Assembly: GCA_050697155.1 (NCBI GenBank)
Contig: JBOGZD010000138.1
Span: forward strand, 1-6,493
Origin: JBOGZD01 sp050697155
GTDB lineage: Bacteria > Actinomycetota > Thermoleophilia > Solirubrobacterales > 70-9
DNA length: 6,493 nt
Reading direction: 5' to 3'
The position numbers and the translations under genes are program-made. Every line of letters begins with the position of its first letter. Within the stretch, counting starts at the first letter, position 1. Below are positions 5,876 to 6,493 of this stretch, one piece after another. The notes under the pieces were generated by a model. That model searched no databases and was not told the DNA's origin. It was given only the letters and a program-made list of their open reading frames with translations.

Positions 5876-6493
5876 GCAAGCGCTTGATCGGGATCGGGGT
5901 GATCGTGGCGGCGATCGCGATCGTCCTGCTGGCGACCCTGCGGCCGAACCCGTTCGAGGACACGCGGACGATCCTGACGCGCTTCGACAGCGCCCAGGGG
6001 ATCGGCAGCATCGACCGCAACGTCCGCGTCGGCGGCGCCAACGCGGGTGAGATCGGAGAGGTGACGCGCGAGGGCGACGACGTCGTCGTCGCGCTCGAGA
6101 TCGAGCCGGAGATCCGGGTGACCAGCGACGCCCGCGCCCGGCTTCGACCGCACACGCTGTTCGAGGGCTCGGCGTTCGTCGACCTCTATCCGGGAAGCCC
6201 CGGGGCACCCGAGCTGGGCGAGGGCGAGCTGATCCCGCAGTCGCAGACCGACGTCTACGTCTCGCTCGACGAGGCGGCCCGCGTGTTCCGAACCTCGAAC
6301 CGCAAGCGGCTCAAGCGCATCCTCCACTCCGGCTCCGAGGTGCTGGGCGACGAGGCGATCGAGGGACTGCGGCGGACGCTTCGGGGCGCGCCGGGCCTGT
6401 TCGAGGACCTCGGCCCGGCGGCGCGCGCGCTGCAGGGGCCGGACGGGGACGAGCTGGCCGGCGCGGTGCGCGGCCTCGCGCGGACCGCGGCTG
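5869..6493 (+). CDS. MCE-domain protein, fourth in the series (3' end beyond the window)
   Basis: An open frame from ATG 5869 runs without a stop to the window edge, giving 208 complete codons. It begins MLGKRLIGIGVIVAAIAIVL, a membrane anchor at about 6-24 with basic residues before it. An MCE domain follows at about 33-108: ILTRFDSAQGIGSIDRNVRVGG, then AGEIGEVTREGDD, and FVDLYPGSPG at its end. After it comes a helical region (about 128-208). The GRGxxLN motif found at the matching place in the three preceding proteins is replaced by LGDEAIEGLRRT (159-170), so this is a more divergent subunit. No lipobox and no cysteine are seen in the visible part. Related proteins are usually 350-500 residues, so about half the gene is missing. 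It overlaps the third mce gene by 7 bases and is clearly in the same operon. Confidence 0.9.
   Translation, partial: MLGKRLIGIGVIVAAIAIVLLATLRPNPFEDTRTILTRFDSAQGIGSIDRNVRVGGANAGEIGEVTREGDDVVVALEIEPEIRVTSDARARLRPHTLFEGSAFVDLYPGSPGAPELGEGELIPQSQTDVYVSLDEAARVFRTSNRKRLKRILHSGSEVLGDEAIEGLRRTLRGAPGLFEDLGPAARALQGPDGDELAGAVRGLARTAA

Noticed and set aside
5910..5930. GCGATCGC-like octamers (also near 1568 and 4187) resembling the cyanobacterial HIP1 repeat
   Set aside because: They fall where Ala/Ile codons (GCG ATC) repeat, mostly in membrane segments. Too few copies to be a genomic repeat.
4451..6208. Long open frame on the minus strand (585 codons) opposite the third and fourth mce genes
   Set aside because: Same shadow effect: Arg/Pro/Ser-rich composition, crosses several real genes on the other strand, no recognisable motif.

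Overview
The window is the middle of one rightward operon of the Mce (mammalian cell entry) / MlaE-MlaD lipid-transport type. Almost every base is coding and all genes are on the + strand. Very high GC, strong G/C preference at third codon positions, GTG and probably TTG starts, and the order 'two MlaE/YrbE permeases followed by a series of different single-MCE-domain proteins' point to a high-GC actinobacterium. The protein style suggests the Thermoleophilia/Solirubrobacterales more than the mycobacteria, but that placement is inference and not proven by the sequence.

Layout: 13-831 is a YrbEA/MlaE-like permease whose frame is open to the left edge. 881-1732 is a second, YrbEB-like MlaE permease with an ambiguous start. 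1729-3069, 3066-4586, 4583-5875 and 5869-6493 are four different MCE proteins; the last runs off the right edge. Four of the five gene junctions overlap by 4 to 7 bases (ATGA, GTGA, ATGA, and ATG running into TAG), which indicates one transcript and translational coupling. The fifth junction (permease A to B) also carries an ATGA, but there the ATG is out of frame with the permease that follows. No promoter, terminator, RNA gene, mobile element or CRISPR is visible. The only stretch without a secure gene assignment is about 49 bases (832-880).

How the parts fit: by family knowledge, the two permeases form the membrane core of an ABC-type lipid transporter. The MCE proteins, each with one N-terminal membrane anchor, assemble outside the membrane into a ring plus a long helical tube that carries lipids. 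The ATPase (Mkl/MlaF type) is not in this window, and more mce genes probably lie beyond 6493, since the classical set has six.

Most worth a second look: the frame-broken start of the second permease; a precise seven-residue proline register in the helical tails of three of the MCE proteins; a cysteine pair near the C-terminus of two of them; a glycine-rich tail with a terminal hydrophobic segment in the second MCE protein; and a strong 11-bp hairpin just before the fourth MCE gene. The system is a known family. I see no wholly new system here.
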